NCBI RefSeq assembly: GCF_001653235.2
Contig: NC_035791.1
Coordinates: 6,138,001-6,202,000, forward strand
Reading direction: 5' to 3'
DNA: 64,000 bases
Origin: Pochonia chlamydosporia 170
Taxonomy: Eukaryota; Ascomycota; Sordariomycetes; Hypocreales; Clavicipitaceae
Part shown: positions 33,387-46,300 of the stretch, piece by piece
Layout: each line of letters opens with the position of its first letter
How positions within the stretch are numbered: position 1 is the stretch's first letter
Made by a program: the position numbers and the translations under genes
The notes under the pieces: generated by a model
Told to the model about the DNA's origin: nothing
The model's database searches: none
Seen by the model: only the letters and a program-made list of their open reading frames with translations

Positions 33387-35665
33387 TTAGCCCTCGTGAT
33401 AATGCAATGGCGCATAAATAAGATGATCAAAGGAGTAGCTCTCATCACTGTCCACCACTCGATTCTGGACATAGCTAGCAGAAACGGGCACCTCGTCGCC
33501 GGGCTCGAATGCACAATTGCCCACGGTAGTTGAACTGAGTATTCCCGCACCAGATATCAGTTCGTCATCGAAATGATGTGCCGCAGCGAACAAGTCTTCC
33601 GCGCCAGTGGCATGATGAGGCACTGTGGTGTTTGAAGGTCCTGGTTGTTTGAGCCTTGCAGCCCTCGCCTTTCTCAACAATCGGTTCAACAACTTATATT
33701 CGAAGTCACGAAGACCGCCGAATTTAGAGCGATGACCAAACTCAATATCATTTGTCTGAGCATCAGTTTGCGACAGAGTGAAGCAGCAGATGTTCAGGAC
33801 GGCATTGATTGCCCTCCATGCTTGCTCAACTAGATCACCTTCTGATCGGGAACAAAGTTCCGTCAATATATAGGCAATTGCATACCACTGCACGTGGGAG
33901 AAACAAAACCAACTCCATCTGGCTGTTGGTTCGCCAGTATACAAAAGAACCTGGGACTCGACAATCGTGATTGACCTGATGAAGAGGCTGTCCTTGATGT
34001 GATCTGGCAGTCCGCCGCAGGTTTCTAGCCGCAGGGACGGATAGTACGCCATGAGCCACATCTTGCCTAGCATTATGCGCGAAATGATGGCAGTGTACCA
34101 ATAGAAAGGGTCAGATGGGTCGTGGCCCGAGAACAGTTTCTGAAGCATGTCTTGGTATTGTAGTATCATGGTGCTGCGTTGTTCCAGGCTCTCTGTGGTA
34201 TGGAGCTTGCCGCATGGTCCGATTGTTCCTGGCGATAGGTTCTGAAGACTTTGAAACACGATTGTTGCGCGGAATTTGACAATGCTAAACGTCATGATTG
34301 TGAAGCTGGCTTTTGGGGCTGGAAACTCCGTCATGCTGGGGGATAAATCTGTATCATTAACATTGAGTGGCATTTGCGCATCATGGCCGATAGCGTGGAT
34401 GGACGTATTATACCCAGAGTCTTCTGCCGCTCGAGCATCGAGAGCACAGATATTCCACCATAGCCGGCGTCTTGTCTCCGTTGTAAATGGTGAGAGACCA
34501 AAGTGCGTTCCGTCGCGATGGACTCCAGTGTTTTGGGCGAGTCGCACAGCCATGGATGTGAGCGACCACATGAGTCGCAAGTTACAGTAGTTTCGAAGGC
34601 TGCTTAAGAATATCGCAAAGGCTTGTAGGACAATGATTTCGTCTGTTTCGAGGAGATGTGCGCGTGCTAGTGCTTGCTCCGTGCCGGCTTTGTACATGCT
34701 GAGGAGACTGCTCTTTTCGGCACCCAGAGTCTTTGGACATTCTTCATCGGAGAGACTGGCTATGGTGGAAAAGTAAATGGCAAATAGGAGCGCTTCAAGT
34801 CCTCGAGGCAAGCCGTCTAATTGACTCCGGTACTGAAGTACAAGTGGTTCGATTGTTGGTATGTGAAGGATTTTGATGACGGGGTCGCAATTTTCTTTGT
34901 ACAGGCGCCAGTACACCATCACCTTGTCCGGTGTTGGATGAAGCTGACGTAGGCTTGAGTAGCAGGGACTGAGACCCAATAGTGAAGTTGTCACCGACTG
35001 ATCGTGTGTTGCATCCTGCATTCTTGGCTCTTCATGATCTTTCGGATCTGTCAGGTCCTCCAATGTGTCTGCCAAGCCATCTACCTAGTCGACAAGGTTT
35101 TAGTCATGTTGACACAGAAAGAACTCGGTTTAAATACATTGTGTCTGCAGTATCAAGGGTTACTTACCTGTTCAGTCAGGTTGGCCCAAAAGTTGCTGAC
35201 AATGTACCTGCTTCGTCCTTCTCCAATTGCGAGTTGTCCGAATTCTGCCTGCAAATCCGCGACGTCATTCTTGTCACCAAGCCCATCATCTTCAGGGTAC
35301 GCATGGGAAAATGGCCGTGTTTGCCCTCTGTTTGACAACTTGTTGTTCTCATCATTACTGCTTGGCTGTCTCAACTCCAATTCTGCTCGTAGTTGCTGAA
35401 CAACGCCTTCAAGATACTTGACCCGTTCCAAGGCACTGGGACCAGAATATTGCCTGGTCGAAGGCTTTCTTGGAGCAAACACACAGTCTGTCCCCGACTT
35501 GCGACAGTTGACACAAGGATTGGTCCTGTCGCACCTTTTCCTCTTTCTGCGGCAGGATAAACAGGAATAGGGCTGCAATCGAGGCGGTTCAGGTTCGCGG
35601 TCAGGTTCAGGTTCAGCCGCAGTCCTGTCCAGTTTGCTCTCCTTCTGTAGAGTTTCGTGGCTCAT
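33387..35665 (-). CDS. Zn(II)2Cys6 transcription factor, probable cluster regulator
   Basis: Two exons on the minus strand, 35665-35168 and 35084-33387, giving 731 aa. The intron runs from GTAAGT to CTAG, with an ATGACTAAA branch region. The start is the ATG of MSHETLQ; upstream the frame has only a TTG. The zinc cluster lies at ~36-62 with perfect CX2CX6CX5CX2CX6C spacing (CLSC...CDRTNPCVNC...C). A leucine-bearing linker helix (ALERVKYLEGVVQQLRAELE) should drive dimerisation. A fungal-specific middle-homology domain fills the rest (VYWRLYKENCDPVIKILHIP; RRRLWWNICALDARAAEDSG). It is divergent from the YcaC-type hydrolase and is the only regulator seen near the NRPS, so pathway control is inferred. 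Confidence 0.93.
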
Positions 35666-37022
35666 GGACGGCAAACTACAGCAACCGAGAGTATTGCTTG
35701 AGTCTCATCTGTCGGATTCGTGCTGCATGCCTGTATCGAAACCGTCTTGGTCGTGGCCGTAAGCAACCCCAGTAAAGAGCTCTGAAGTGGCTTTGGTAAA
35801 ACCTCGGCTGCCCATAACTTGTCTCAATTCTGTAGTTTGGTAGCATTTACATCACACCCCCCCTTTCAATCACACCAGGAACTAAGGCGTTTCAATTCTC
35901 AATTGTACAGCATTGGGGGGGGGGCTTTTCCTCACTACTTTTCGTTTCGAGATTAGATGTGTGTTGTGGGGGATCAGTTTACGGCGTGGGGATATCGGAC
36001 AACTTACTGAACCGACACATCTTTATAATGAGAAACATTTTCTAGTTTCCCAAAATATCCAAATCAATGGCAAAAGTCATCACTCAGTAGTGTAGCTTTG
36101 AGCAGACAGAAACCTCGAAGTTGGCTTTGTAGAAGTATTGGAGAAACGGTGATGGGTTGGCTGATGCGGGGTGAACATCTGCGATGCGGACAGCAGATAC
36201 ATTGACATGGTAAGGATTCGGCTCTTCTCTCTGAACGAGGGAATTCTTTAATTTAGTCTTTGTAAATTATACAGCTATGCCGAAAAAAAAATGACAACAA
36301 TGTGAAGGTGTAAACTGGTGGGTTGTATGATACGGAACACCATTTAGCTTTGAACACATTCTAGTCACTCTAACAGAATTGAGAGGCGTTCAAGGCAAGC
36401 TAAATTTAAAGGAAGTTGGCAAGGAAACGACGGCCATGCTTACCAGATCTTCTCTTTCACCGGTGCTCTTAGATAAACATGTAGCAAGTACTAGGCAACA
36501 TGACAAACCATTCCAAACGAAGCTCTCATCATCTCTGGCAGGTTTCTCCCCCGCTTACAACCGTCAAAGCGGCGGCCGCTAAGCCAGGGCGGAGTCTTGG
36601 CAAAGTCCGCCTGTGTTGCAAGTCATCAAGTGGAATATTCTGTCAGCTTTGGCGCCCTGCAGATCTCTTTACATAATGTCCGATGCCAAGCTTGATTCGC
36701 CAGATCCATCTGATGTGATGACAGAGCCTCATCTTATTAAGATCTTTGGCTGAGCAGAAGTTCCCGTGGCACCGATTTGAATCATTTAAGCAGTTCAATA
36801 TTGGTGCAAATATGTGTCAGGCTGTATTCCTGCTTGGCTATAAAACCCGTGCTCCCGGTTGTATAGCTGTGTTAAACACAGTATTGACTTGGATATCTTT
36901 GTGTTTATTTTTTAACTACAATACCGTATTTGAACTTTGTTAGACATATCAGCAGTACTCTGAGTTCATCCACTTGCTTAAACAACAAGAAACCGAATTT
37001 ACTCTACCAGCCCATAACCACC
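35666..37022. promoter_or_regulatory. Divergent promoter between regulator and YcaC-type hydrolase (1.36 kb)
   Basis: There is no gene here. A C7 run (35857-35863) and a G10 run (35915-35924) lie ~50 bp apart, so a hairpin could form between them. The spacing from either start is loose. The regulator's binding site cannot be named from one sequence. Confidence 0.45.
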
Positions 37023-37643
37023 ATGACCCAAGCTTCATATCCCGGACGCCTCACTCGAGACAATGCCGCTCTACTCATTGTCGACCACCAAGTCGGCTTG
37101 TATAGTGGCGTCCGCGATATCGAGACTCTAGAACTCAAGCACAACATTGTTGGCCTGACAAAAGCAGCCCTCGCTCTTCGCATTCCCATCATCATAACCA
37201 CAACCACCGAAACTTTGTGGGGACCGACAATCCCAGAGCTTACAGAAGCGGTACCCAACTTTAAGCGCATTGAGCGTACAACAGTGAATGCCTGGGATGA
37301 CCCCCGCGTTGTTGCGGCAGTAAAGGAAACAGGCAGGAAGAATCTCATCATCACCGGCATCTCGACAGATGTATGCCTCGCTTTCCCTGCCATGTCGGCA
37401 CGGGCTGAGGGCTATACAACCTATGCAGTTGTTGATGCTTCTGGTGCCTTCACTAAGCGACAAGCGGAAATGGGACTGATGCGCATGGTTCAAGCTGGTG
37501 TTATACCGGTCTGCTACTCAAATGTTGCGGTGGAAATTCTGGCCGATAATGTTGCTGCTGAGTCAAACGACGTTTACACGGCTCTGAGCATGCCGTTTGC
37601 TAGCATTGTCAACGGCATGAACCAGTTCTTTTCACGCAAATAG
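37023..37643 (+). CDS. Isochorismatase-fold cysteine hydrolase, YcaC type
   Basis: A single-exon gene of 206 aa; the frame is open further upstream, but MTQASYPGRL gives the family length. Asp21 (LLIVDHQVG) and the nucleophile Cys118 (GISTDVCLAFPAM) are the catalytic residues. The stretches NAWDDPRVVAAVKETGRKN and YAVVDASGAFTKRQ match the YcaC branch rather than nicotinamidase or true isochorismatase. Substrates of this branch are poorly known; they hydrolyse amide or ester bonds of small molecules. It is divergent from the Zn2Cys6 gene, so co-regulation is likely. It has no signal peptide, so it is probably cytosolic. A tailoring or detoxifying role is inferred. Confidence 0.9.
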   Translation: MTQASYPGRLTRDNAALLIVDHQVGLYSGVRDIETLELKHNIVGLTKAALALRIPIIITTTTETLWGPTIPELTEAVPNFKRIERTTVNAWDDPRVVAAVKETGRKNLIITGISTDVCLAFPAMSARAEGYTTYAVVDASGAFTKRQAEMGLMRMVQAGVIPVCYSNVAVEILADNVAAESNDVYTALSMPFASIVNGMNQFFSRK

Positions 37644-37897
37644 CGTCGGATTGTGTGCTTGAGGAGATATTTTTGTTGACTTTGTGTCCTCTTTTATGTG
37701 CGGCTATGGATTGTGAAGGGACAACCTCGGCCGCTGGTCGTAGAATGCCGGTAATTGATGAGTTTCAACAAGTAAAGTCCTAAAAATGAAATGAAACTAG
37801 ATGTGGGCGACTATCAAAGCTTTTAGGTTCAACACACGCCCGTTTGATCGTTCCAAATGCTGAGATTGTGCTTATGAATAGCAAGTTCAACACTGTC

Positions 37898-38763
37898 CTA
37901 GTGAGAACCATCGGAAGGCTCAAGACATGACTGTGCAGAAGATTTTGCAAGGGAATCGACAGCATCAGCTGTTTCTTTGAGAGCATTCGCAAAAGGGGCG
38001 TGCGAGGCCTTCTCAATTAGCTTTGTGTTTGTAATGCCGGCCGACCCGCAGAGATACTTTTGCGCCTCGAGGGGGAGAATACGATCGCTTCCACACAGAA
38101 TGTAAGCGCTACGTTCGGCATAGTAAGTGTCTAGTAGCGGCGAGTAAGAAACTGGAGTGTTGATCGAACCGAATGCCTGTGGCTTTGTTGTTGATATCCA
38201 TTTCTCTGCAGTGCCTTCGGGAAGGTCGTGGTACATGTACCTTTCTGCGTGTACAAGCAGAATGCGGTCCGTTGATTCCTATATTGATAATGCAAGGTTA
38301 TACACGATTCTATTATTTAACAGCTGACTGACTCCAGACCTACCTCGTATAAACAATGGGGCGGGAGATTGTCAAGAGTCACTCCAAGAATGTCCATCAA
38401 CGACTTGCCAAGGAACGGCGTGACTGCAGTTACGTAGATGAGACCGACTACACCACCTTGCTGACCCGCGGACTTTCTTTCCAGTTTGCTCAGCCCTTGC
38501 ACAGCATTCGAGCCGTATAAACCGCCGTACGAATGCATGGGAAGGATGATGTCCTTGCCCTGGCTAACTAGCGGCATGAGCACATCCTTCCTAAGAGCGT
38601 CCGAGTCCGAGTCTATCGTCATCTGAGAGGCATCTTCAGAGGCAATTCCAGGCGCGTCGTGACCAACGAATGAATGCCCTCTCTCACGCAGAATAGCAGC
38701 AAGATCATCGAAGCAAGAAGCAGGGTGCCACATGCCAGGCACCCCAACTATGACTGGGAGCAT
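37898..38763 (-). CDS. Alpha/beta hydrolase
   Basis: Two exons on the minus strand, 38763-38344 and 38278-37898, giving 266 aa. The intron runs from GTAGGT to ATATAG. The protein opens at once with the fold's first strand (MLPVIVGVPGMWHPASCFDDL), so it has no signal peptide. The nucleophile elbow is HSYGG, in which the usual first Gly is replaced by His-preceding Met (PMHSYGGLYG). The C-terminal catalytic His is in KASHAPFAN. The cap region carries TYYAERSAYILCGSDRILP, the strand with the acidic residue. Similar fungal hydrolases act on small esters, lactones or thioesters, and some are encoded in metabolite clusters. Its place beside the YcaC-type gene and the NRPS makes a pathway role plausible; the substrate is unknown. 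Confidence 0.88.
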
Positions 38764-39443
38764 GAGAGTAGGGGAGCTCAGATGGATAGCAAGTATAGTT
38801 CTTGAAAAAACACGCCAGACAAAAGGTGTCAACGTCGTTGAGATCTCCGACTGCAGCAAGTATAATGAAGGCAAATGAGTGCGGAGTCGCGATGTAGCCA
38901 CGACTATGCAAGTAGCAGTTGTGCCCTGTTCCCTTACCGGAGCGTGTCATACGCATACAGCGATACTTAACCAAACTTATACAAGGCTAAATGAGAGACG
39001 GAAGAAATGGAAAGAAAAGAACTAGAAGGCCTGTAGCCCCTGTAGTGTAAAAGCTCCACCAGCTGAGTCTGAGTGGCGTTCTTCATCGCTCTTTGCCAAG
39101 ACTCCGCTGTTACAATGGAAATTTTGTTCCGTATACTGCCATGTCTCATCAGGCTAAAGTGAAGATATATCATGAGCTTACTTGCAATCGTCAGCATCGC
39201 TTTCCCTTTGAAGTCTACTGCTGATATTGACTCTTAATGCTTACCACGGTTACAAATGGCAAAGAATAATGGCTATTTTTGGGCTTTGCCTCTCGGTAGG
39301 TTCGGGTGACAGAAGATCTAAATTACTGCTGTTTGTACGAATAGGAAGAAAACTATAAAGCCTCGTAGCTGTTGCAAAATACAACGAGTTGTCATGACAT
39401 TTGTTTACAGCATTGACATTTGAATCCCAAAACTCTCATCAAT
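38764..39443. other. Intergenic region (0.7 kb)
   Basis: Upstream flank of both the alpha/beta hydrolase and the small secreted protein gene, which diverge here. A shared promoter is likely. No other gene is seen. Confidence 0.45.
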
Positions 39444-39903
39444 ATGCATATTAGTACCCTTTTCGTCAGCGCCTTTGCGGCTTCTGCCCTTGCCAATCCC
39501 GTTGGAACAGAGAGTAAGAGGGATACTAGACATGTCTATATCACCACTGATAGGTATGGCTCTACGAAGCTCTTCATCTTTCACCTGCTGATTCATATAG
39601 AAACTGGGGCGGCCAGAACCAAAATCTCGAAGTAGAGAATAATGTTCGCTACGAATGGAACGACAAAGTGAGATGGGCCAACGGTCTAGCTGGTCCAGGT
39701 TCGCTTGGGCCGGATAACGGTATGTTATTTGCTCCATAGCGTCTTATTTTTCGGCAGGACTAATAAGTCTCTTAGGAGTGTGCTGTATTCTGTACGACCA
39801 GAATAATCCTGAAGTGCCTTCCAGCACAATCTGCAATCCTGGAGACTCTGATCTCACAGGTTATTGGCAGTTTCACACCTACCATTTCAAGTGTTGGTGG
39901 TAG
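39444..39903 (+). CDS. Small secreted cysteine-containing protein
   Basis: Three exons: 39444-39553, 39601-39719 and 39776-39903, giving 118 aa. All junctions are in frame with GTATGG/ATAG and GTATGT/TTAG signals. A signal peptide covers residues 1-17 (ending SALA). A Lys-Arg pair at 25-26 (ESKR) looks like a Kex2 site, so a short pro-segment is likely. The mature part has four cysteines (79, 80, 96 and 116), a Trp-rich end (KCWW) and a Gly/Asn/Trp-rich middle (NWGGQ, RWANGLAGPG). I recognise no family. Size, secretion signal, cysteines and intron pattern resemble fungal effectors or antimicrobial proteins, but no activity can be claimed. Confidence 0.72.
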
Positions 39904-40325
39904 ATCTGAGCTATCAATCTAGATTACCGGACGCTACTGGATAACTGGGCAGGAGATCTGTCAAGCTACGAGGAAACATAGAAAGTTCCGTCCTCCAAGA
40001 CGCAGTTTAGTAGAGTGAGACGCTAGCTTATTCAATTACTTTCGAGTCTGATTCATTGCTGCCTTTTAGTTGAAGCTACAGCTCTAACACTGGGCGACTG
40101 TACCATGATGTATTTGCCCCTGAACTATGGATGGCGTACTGTCGAAAAGCTAAAGGGGATTATTGACTCGTTACTAGTGAACAAGAGCTCTTTAATTCGG
40201 ATAAATTGATGATATTACTGAGATTACCTCAACTAGAACATTCAAAGGCTTACAAAAACTACCTCACCTCCTGCTTTATCGACCTTTTAGACCCTTTTCA
40301 CTTTCAAATGCTTCACATACTGTTT
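39904..40325. other. Convergent spacer after the small secreted protein
   Basis: About 420 bp between the secreted-protein gene and the 3' end of the NRPS. No gene is seen. Confidence 0.5.
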
Positions 40326-43300
40326 TCACCTTCTAACATCGCACAGGGAAGCCAAATCTCGAAGAATCGGGTTTTGGAACACATCCTTGACAGTCAGCTG
40401 GGGGACACCATTTTGTCGAGCTAAACCGACGACTTTCATCGCCCCAATAGAGTCGCCACCGATTCGAAAGAAGTTGTCATCGATGCCGACATTGTCGGCA
40501 TTCACATTGATAGCTTCTACCCATAACTTAAGAACCAACTCTTCCGCGTCTGTACTTGGTGGTCGCCGTTCTTGGTGCATATTACTGAACTCTGCCATTT
40601 GCCGACTCGTGAGTTCGCTTCCGACCTTGCGCAACAGTTTGCGATCAACTTTGCCAGTGTGAGTTCTCTGAATGACTTTTTGTGGAATAAAGACTGATGG
40701 AATCATGTAACTGGGCAGAATGAGACTTAAATGTTCATCTAGTCCAGCTGTGGCTCTTTTCGCTGCAACATCATGGTCCTCTTCGTAGTTTTTGAGAGAT
40801 ATAAAGGCGATCAAGAGGCTCTGAGCTGTTTCTCGTGGTTGAATGACTTCCACAACAACTTGCGCATCTCCCAAAGTGGGATCTAGACCCAAGAGAGTGT
40901 TCCTGACCGCTCGTTCAACCTCTTCCAGTTCGATTCTCTGACCCCGGAGCTTTACCTGTGTGTCCTTTCGTCCTAGGAATCGGAGTGATCCATCCGGAAG
41001 GTATTGAACAAGATCACCTGTTCGATATAGCCTGCCACGCCGTCCTGGCCGCTTACCTGGGATGCCGCGTACCAACCATTCCGGGTCTTGGATGAAAGAC
41101 TTGGACGTCATTTCCTCGTCGAACACATAACCGTCACCAACCAAAGGTCCTTCCACCCAGAGCTCACCCGGAGCACCTACTGGCGCAAGCTTACTCTCAT
41201 TGTCAGGATCGACGATCCATGTGCAAACACCTGCTCCATAGCCAAGACCATCGATGGCCTCTGACAAGTTCAATATTGTTGCTGTTGGTGTGCATTCTGC
41301 TGGACCATAAGCACTGATTACCTTTGTATTTTCGCCGGCAAGTTGACGGTCACTTCGGAGAACGACCTCTCCTCCTAAGATCATTGTAGATAATCGTTCC
41401 AACCCCATGAGGTGACGGGCAACCGATGGGGTCAAGTCTGCCAATGTGATGTTGTACTTTTGCAGTGCTCCGGATAAGTCACACTGCCGCTCCTCCGTGG
41501 AAGGGATACACAAGCAAGCACCTAATTCCAGTTAGATCGGATGGGGCATTAGAGTTAATGGCAATGAAGTGGCTTACCAGTTGTCAGAGTATTCATCATG
41601 TTTGACCAAAATACGTCAAAGGCGTACGAAGAAAAGTCGAGTACCCGAGAGTCGCTTTGGTATCCCAGAGCTTTGCTCTGATGTTTAAGGGCACTAGCCA
41701 TATTTCTATGACTGACCATTACGCCCTTGGGAGTCCCAGTTGAACCTGACGTGAAAATAATGTAAAGTAAGTCCGCAGGACTTACTGTTGGCAACTTCTG
41801 GTTCCCGAGTTGTTCAAAAAACAAGTCAGAGCCAACGACGACGACGTGCTCGCTCAGATTGTCCGCAATATGTCTATTGGAGCTGGAGCACAAAATCATG
41901 GGAGCTTTTACAGTTTGTATAATGCAACGTAGCCTTTCTTCGGGCTGTGTTGCCGTGTCTGTGGCTACTGCCGCAGCGCCGGCCTTCATAACAGCGGCCA
42001 CTGCCACAGGCATCCACATGGATTTCTCAAAAAGAAGTGGGATACAGCTCCCAGGACCGATTCCACACCCAGTGAGTTGCATGGCAAGACGAGTAGAAAG
42101 CTCATCTAGTTGAGAATAAGTTAGATTCCCATCCCAGGCGCAAACAGCCTGTGCCTTTGGTTGTGCGCGAGCCCTGTTGGTGATGAGGTCGTGCATACAT
42201 GCCTCCATAGACTGGGGAACGACAGCATTCCAGTTCCATATATCTTCAATATCCTGCGGGCTGACCAGAGTTAGATCATTGAGCTGGGTTATCCTGGAGT
42301 CAGGATCGAGGAGTTGGCGCAAAATAATTCCCAACTGATGAGCAAGACGCAACACTTGCTGGTTATCCAATATGCTGCAGTCATGGCTAAATGTAAGGTT
42401 TGTGTCGGTCTCATTGATATAGCACGAGACAAATAACGCATGATGGCCATGACTTTGAGCTCGAGCTTTTGTTGCCGGTTGTTGCTCCATGTGTATAATA
42501 GTCTGGAATTGAGCAGCCAGAGCAGCTTCCTCACTCATAGACATGATCCGGCAGAGACCAGTGTGCTCAAAGTGACGTAAAGAACGGGATTGGAGCTGAA
42601 TGTCGTAGAGAAAGCCGTCGATGGTCATCTCAGGGGTCAGTGGGATGCGAATTGGAAACTGAGCGGTATTGTTGCTGGCAATAGCACCGAATATTGCTTC
42701 GTTGGAACCAACCATATGTGATGCCAGAATTGCCCACCCTCCCCTAACAATAGTTTCCGCAGAGAACTCTGCTTTGGTTGAGAAATTCAGCCCCGATATT
42801 TTGAAATGCACCTCGTTGTCGATATTTGGTTGGACATCAGCCTCAATAGATGGGAAGTGGGAGTTTTCAATATTTGCAAACTGATCTCCCCAGAACTGTT
42901 GTGTAGAAGCTTCGTCTTGACCAACAGTCTGCTTGAAGAAATTACTAGCGAGAGTAGTTACTTGGTTGTTGTTTTGCGCATCCCCTCTGCCTGTGTCTAG
43001 CAGATGACGGGTGGCCTTCGTGAAAACATTCGCAGCTTCTCGAGCAATATGCTCTGGGACATACGGTTGATGATACTCCATTAATATTCCCATATTGTCT
43101 CCATCGATAAGCGCACTAAGGCCAATATCGAACTCATGGGGATCTTCTCCTCCTTGCGGTTCCATAGTAAGGTTAGGAACTTTTTCCATGTCCATCTTGT
43201 CGGCTCCCCGAATTGACAACGCAGTGTTGAAGAGCCTCTTAGAAAGCCCAAGATGGTGCTGGATATCTGCGAGAGAGATATGTTGGATTGCTAAGTGATT

Positions 43301-46300
43301 TATTGAGTTTTGAGACGTTTGTCGAAGCACTTCCTCAGGAGGGAGACGTAAATTGACGCGACTAATAAGCAGATTGGCCAGAGGACCAACCATGGTGTCT
43401 ACACCTTCGACTGGTATATCTCGCCCATTGCAGAGATATCCGAAACAGACGTCATCGCGGCCTGTAAAATGAGAGAGCACCATGGACCAAGCAACCTGTA
43501 TAAATACAGATCGGGTAATGCCGATATCTCTACAGAACTCTGCGACCCCATCGATAGCACTAGCGGAGATGGAAATTTGCCCAGAGCTCTCTGTGCAAGT
43601 CCTGGTGAGACCTCGCAAAGAGATGGGAAACTCGCAGGGCTGCACTCCTTGGAGCAATTTGGCCCAAGCTGTTATCCTTTGTGTCTTGGAAATGCCAGAC
43701 AAGTACCGAATCATCTCCCTAAATGGTGTTCGAGGAGGAATCTCAATGCCATCATAGCCATACAGAACGTCTCGCACAAGACCAAACATGCTGGAGGCAT
43801 CAACGAGGCTGTGGCTAACATCAAGTCGACAAGATACTTCGCCAGTGGACGATTGACAAATGGTGAGTGCATGATTTGGTTCGTTTTCAGCGAATACCGG
43901 CCGGTGCAACTCGGTCAGGACGTCTGTGGGATTCTGATTCCCGGCGTTGAGAATTGTGACGCGAGGTTTGACATTTCTTAAAACAACTTGGATAAACTCT
44001 CCTGTTTCAGGATGGACAGTGAAGATGGATTGCAAGATTGTGTGGTGGTTTACGGCGTCTTCCCATGCTTGGCGGAACTTTGGCACGAGCACAACACCCG
44101 CGTTGGGAGGTGAGACCAATCGCCAGATCGAAACCGTCTCATAAGACGCATTCTCCTTTTGGAAACTAAGCAGAATTCCCTGCTGCAGTGTCGAGCATCC
44201 GTATATATCAACAACATCGCCAGAGTTGATCCCTATACGGAGCAGTTGTTCATTCAGCAGTGTGTCAAGTCCATCGTACGACATATTGAGAAGGGGGAGG
44301 TCAGATAGTGTCAGAACAGGGCCAGACTTCAATAGCTGGTCAACCGTGGACTCAACTTGACGGTGGAATAGACCCGCCCATCCCTGCAGTCGCTCTTGAT
44401 GTTTCATTTTCTCGTGTACGTCGAAGGACACTAGCAGTTCATCGTCCTGAACAGAGGCTTCAATCTCAATTAATGCGAAGCGCCTCGCTGTGGAAGCCAT
44501 TTCTGTAATAGCGCCTGCGCCGTCGTCCAAGTCCGCATGTTTGAACAGACCATCGTCTTTCTCGAGTTGTTGGAACTTGCCCGTAAAGTTGAGCGATATC
44601 TCAGACACCTCATGGCCCTCAAACATGGTGCGGCCAGATTCACTATGATAGCGACATGAGAAATACGGTTGGCCTTTGCTGGGAACTTTCCGTCTGAAAT
44701 CCTTTGCAAGACGAATAGCATGCAAGGCCGAGGTGTTTTGACACACTGGCAATTGTAAGGGATACTGCGTAGTAAACCAGCCGACGGTGGACGAGACGTC
44801 GCAGTGACTCTCATCAAATGGCTCCCTACCATGTCCCTCCAGCCATATAGTCGCTACCTCCCTTTCTGGGAACATCTGAACGAATGTGTAGGCCAAAGTG
44901 CCGATGATGATGTCAAGGGGCTCGGTTCGCAGCGGCCCATTGCAATCGCCAAAAAGTTTTGCGGTACAAGACTTATCAAACCTTAAACTGTAACTCGTAC
45001 AGCCCGCAAATGTGTTTTCTAGCTGGTCAATCCCCCAGAACCCTACTTGAAGCGGTGGTACGTAGTACGGCAAGACGGACAGAGGAGACAGACTCGCTCC
45101 AACTCGAGCTTGACGTCGGCACCATGCACGAAAAGTCATTGTGGGATGAGACATGAGACGCCCGTGGGATATAAAGTCCTCAATGTCACCCCAGATGATT
45201 CGCCAGGACACCAAATCAACCACTGTATGGTGCGCCGAGAGAAGTACCATCTGCTCTCCGTTCGGAACTCTGTAGATATCGCAGGCAAACACAGGACCTA
45301 ACTGGAGATTCATCGTCTCCTGTCGGTGCTGACCAAGTGTGGCAATCTCGGCATGGTTTTGTACCACATGTTCCGTGAAAGCGAAGGACTGGGGGTCATT
45401 TTCATCACATATTTGCTGCATCCAACGTCCGGTGGCTGGGTCTTTCTGGAAGCGACAGCGTAGCATGTCATGTCGACAGACTACAGCATTCAATGCTCTT
45501 TGAAGGAGCTCGAATGAAACGATGCTACTCAGCTTCAATAGAAAGCTTTGGTTCCAGTGATTAAATCCGTCAGGGTAAGTGTTGAAGAACATTTGTTGTA
45601 CTGGAGAAAGGTCAAACGGACCTTCGGCAATATCGTCCTCGTCTCCCAAGTTTTGGATGTCTTCTATCCCGCGTACCGTACATCGACTGGCCAGCTTTTT
45701 GATCGTCGACGCTTGCAAAAGGTCGCTGATGGTAAACGAGATATTGTGAAGCTTGCACTGAGAGACTATCTGCATTGCGGTGATTGAGTCGCCACCTATT
45801 CTTGTAAAATCCTCGTTGACTCCGACATCCTCGACTGGCAAATCCATGACTGACATCCACGACTGTTGAATAATAGCTTCTATGTTGCTAAGTGGCTCTT
45901 CCGGTTCATTCTGTACGTTGCTGGTCTTAGAGTACCGATGATACAACGATTCTCCCATGATGCGAAGAGACTTTCTGTCGGTTTTACCACTTGTAAGCAT
46001 CGGGGGACTAAACATGGGTATAATGGCTGTCGGCATTAAAAAGCGAGGGATTCTGTCCACCAGACGGGTTCTCAGTCCATCAACAAGATCGGCGACAGCT
46101 AATTCATGCGCGTCCTCAGTCATTTGGGAGGCGTCTTGGCCCTTTAGCGTGATGAACACAACGATTGTAAGGGACTGTGACTTCTTCACTTGAATAACCT
46201 CAGCCGTTATGAGAGCAGATACCCCCTCTGGAAGGGCCAGCAGAACGTGCTGCTCAACTTCGCCAAGCTCAACCCTCTGCCCACGGATTTTGACTTGCGT

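Noticed and set aside
35666..35674. Three-codon extension of the Zn2Cys6 regulator
   Set aside because: It would start at TTG; the ATG at 35665 fits better.
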